A stretch of 5,920 nt of DNA from Bacteroidales bacterium Bact_16 (GTDB lineage: Bacteria > Bacteroidota > Bacteroidia > Bacteroidales > UBA932): NCBI GenBank assembly GCA_001602885.1, contig LUZH01000060.1:1-5920 (forward strand), given 5' to 3'. The notes under the pieces are model-generated. The model was not told the DNA's origin and made no database searches. It saw only the letters and a list, made by a program, of their open reading frames with translations. Of this stretch, positions 5,507 through 5,920 are shown piece after piece (positions within the stretch are counted from its first letter, which is position 1; each line of letters starts with the position of its first letter). A program made the position numbers and the translations under genes.

Positions 5507-5920
5507 TTATTCCTTATTAAAAAGTTCGGACTGTTCCCGGATCAGCTGCTCCAGCACGCCCGGGTCGAAATAGTTGATCCGCATGGCGGCCTTGACGGCC
5601 GCGAGCGTCTCCGCGGCCTTGGCGCGAGCGGCCTCCGTGCCCTTGCGCAGGACCTCGTAGACATACGGCAGGTCCTGCTCCAGGGCCTTGCGGCGCTGGC
5701 GCATCGGCTCCAGGGTATCGTTCAGCACTTCCGTCAGGAAGTTCTTGATCATCACGTCGCCCAGGCCGCCGGCGCGGTATTGCGCCTTGACCTCGTCGAG
5801 CGAGTGGAAGTCGAAGCTCACCTTCTTGCCGTGGAAGCATTCGCCGAAACGGTCGAAATGCTCCGGGCGGCAGAAGGCGTCGAGGTAGGTGAAGACGGTG
5901 TTGCCTTCGACCTTGCCCGG
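5507..5920 (-). CDS. trpS: Tryptophanyl-tRNA synthetase, C-terminal part
   Basis: This is the last 137 residues of cytoplasmic tryptophan-tRNA ligase, which charges tRNA-Trp with tryptophan using ATP. The frame runs open from base 5920, so the N-terminal Rossmann catalytic part, including the HIGH-like and KMSKS signatures, lies outside the window. Seen: EGNTVFTYLDAFCRPEHF, then YRAGGLGDVMIKNFL, LEPMRQRRKALEQD and AAMRINYF near the end. This order matches my memory of the helical C-terminal tRNA-binding domain of Bacteroidetes TrpRS: a GGLGD turn, then the helix that ends in the terminal linker. The stop is TAA at 5509-5507. It is a housekeeping gene and nothing indicates damage. It precedes the four-gene envelope cluster in the same direction. 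The hairpin in the gap may separate their transcription, so membership in that operon is uncertain. A GTG at 5821 is an internal Val codon, not the start. Confidence 0.9.
   Translation of the reverse strand, partial: PGKVEGNTVFTYLDAFCRPEHFDRFGECFHGKKVSFDFHSLDEVKAQYRAGGLGDVMIKNFLTEVLNDTLEPMRQRRKALEQDLPYVYEVLRKGTEAARAKAAETLAAVKAAMRINYFDPGVLEQLIREQSELFNKE

Noticed and set aside
5507..5821. Independent 104-residue gene starting at GTG 5821
   Set aside because: The frame continues open upstream to the window edge with sequence matching the TrpRS C-terminal region, so the GTG is an internal Val codon.

Overview
All supportable genes in this window lie on the minus strand and read from high to low coordinates. 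The organism is almost certainly a Bacteroidales bacterium. The evidence is an outer-membrane receptor with a carboxypeptidase-regulatory-like N-terminal domain, two lipoproteins carrying BACON-type domains, signal peptides cleaved before Gln, and A/T-rich start regions without clear Shine-Dalgarno sequences. The high G+C of most genes suggests a GC-rich lineage such as Rikenellaceae/Alistipes or a relative. That finer placement is inference.

Layout in transcription order: (1) the C-terminal part of tryptophanyl-tRNA synthetase (trpS, 5920-5507), entering from outside the window; (2) a 57-base gap holding a GC-rich hairpin and an AT-rich leader; (3) a 521-residue lipoprotein with a BACON-like domain and three tandem OB-fold-like repeats joined by polyglycine linkers (5449-3884); (4) after 6 bases, a 389-residue BACON plus DNA/RNA non-specific (Serratia/NucA/EndoG-type) nuclease lipoprotein (3877-2708); (5) after 9 bases, a secreted endonuclease/exonuclease/phosphatase (EEP) family protein (2698-1601); (6) with an ATGA overlap, a TonB-dependent outer-membrane receptor (1604 to beyond base 1). 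No stretch over 60 bases lacks a gene, and no RNA gene, mobile element or CRISPR array was seen.

The four genes after trpS look like one co-transcribed unit. My reading, an inference from domain content, is an envelope system for capturing and using extracellular nucleic acid. The OB-fold lipoprotein would bind nucleic acid or a related ligand at the cell surface, the BACON-nuclease would cut it, the TonB-dependent receptor would import fragments, and the EEP enzyme would process them in the periplasm. It resembles a polysaccharide-utilization locus in logic, but has nucleases in place of glycosidases and no SusD in view. The receptor's substrate cannot be read from sequence. Long open frames on the plus strand are antisense shadows of these GC-rich genes and were left out.
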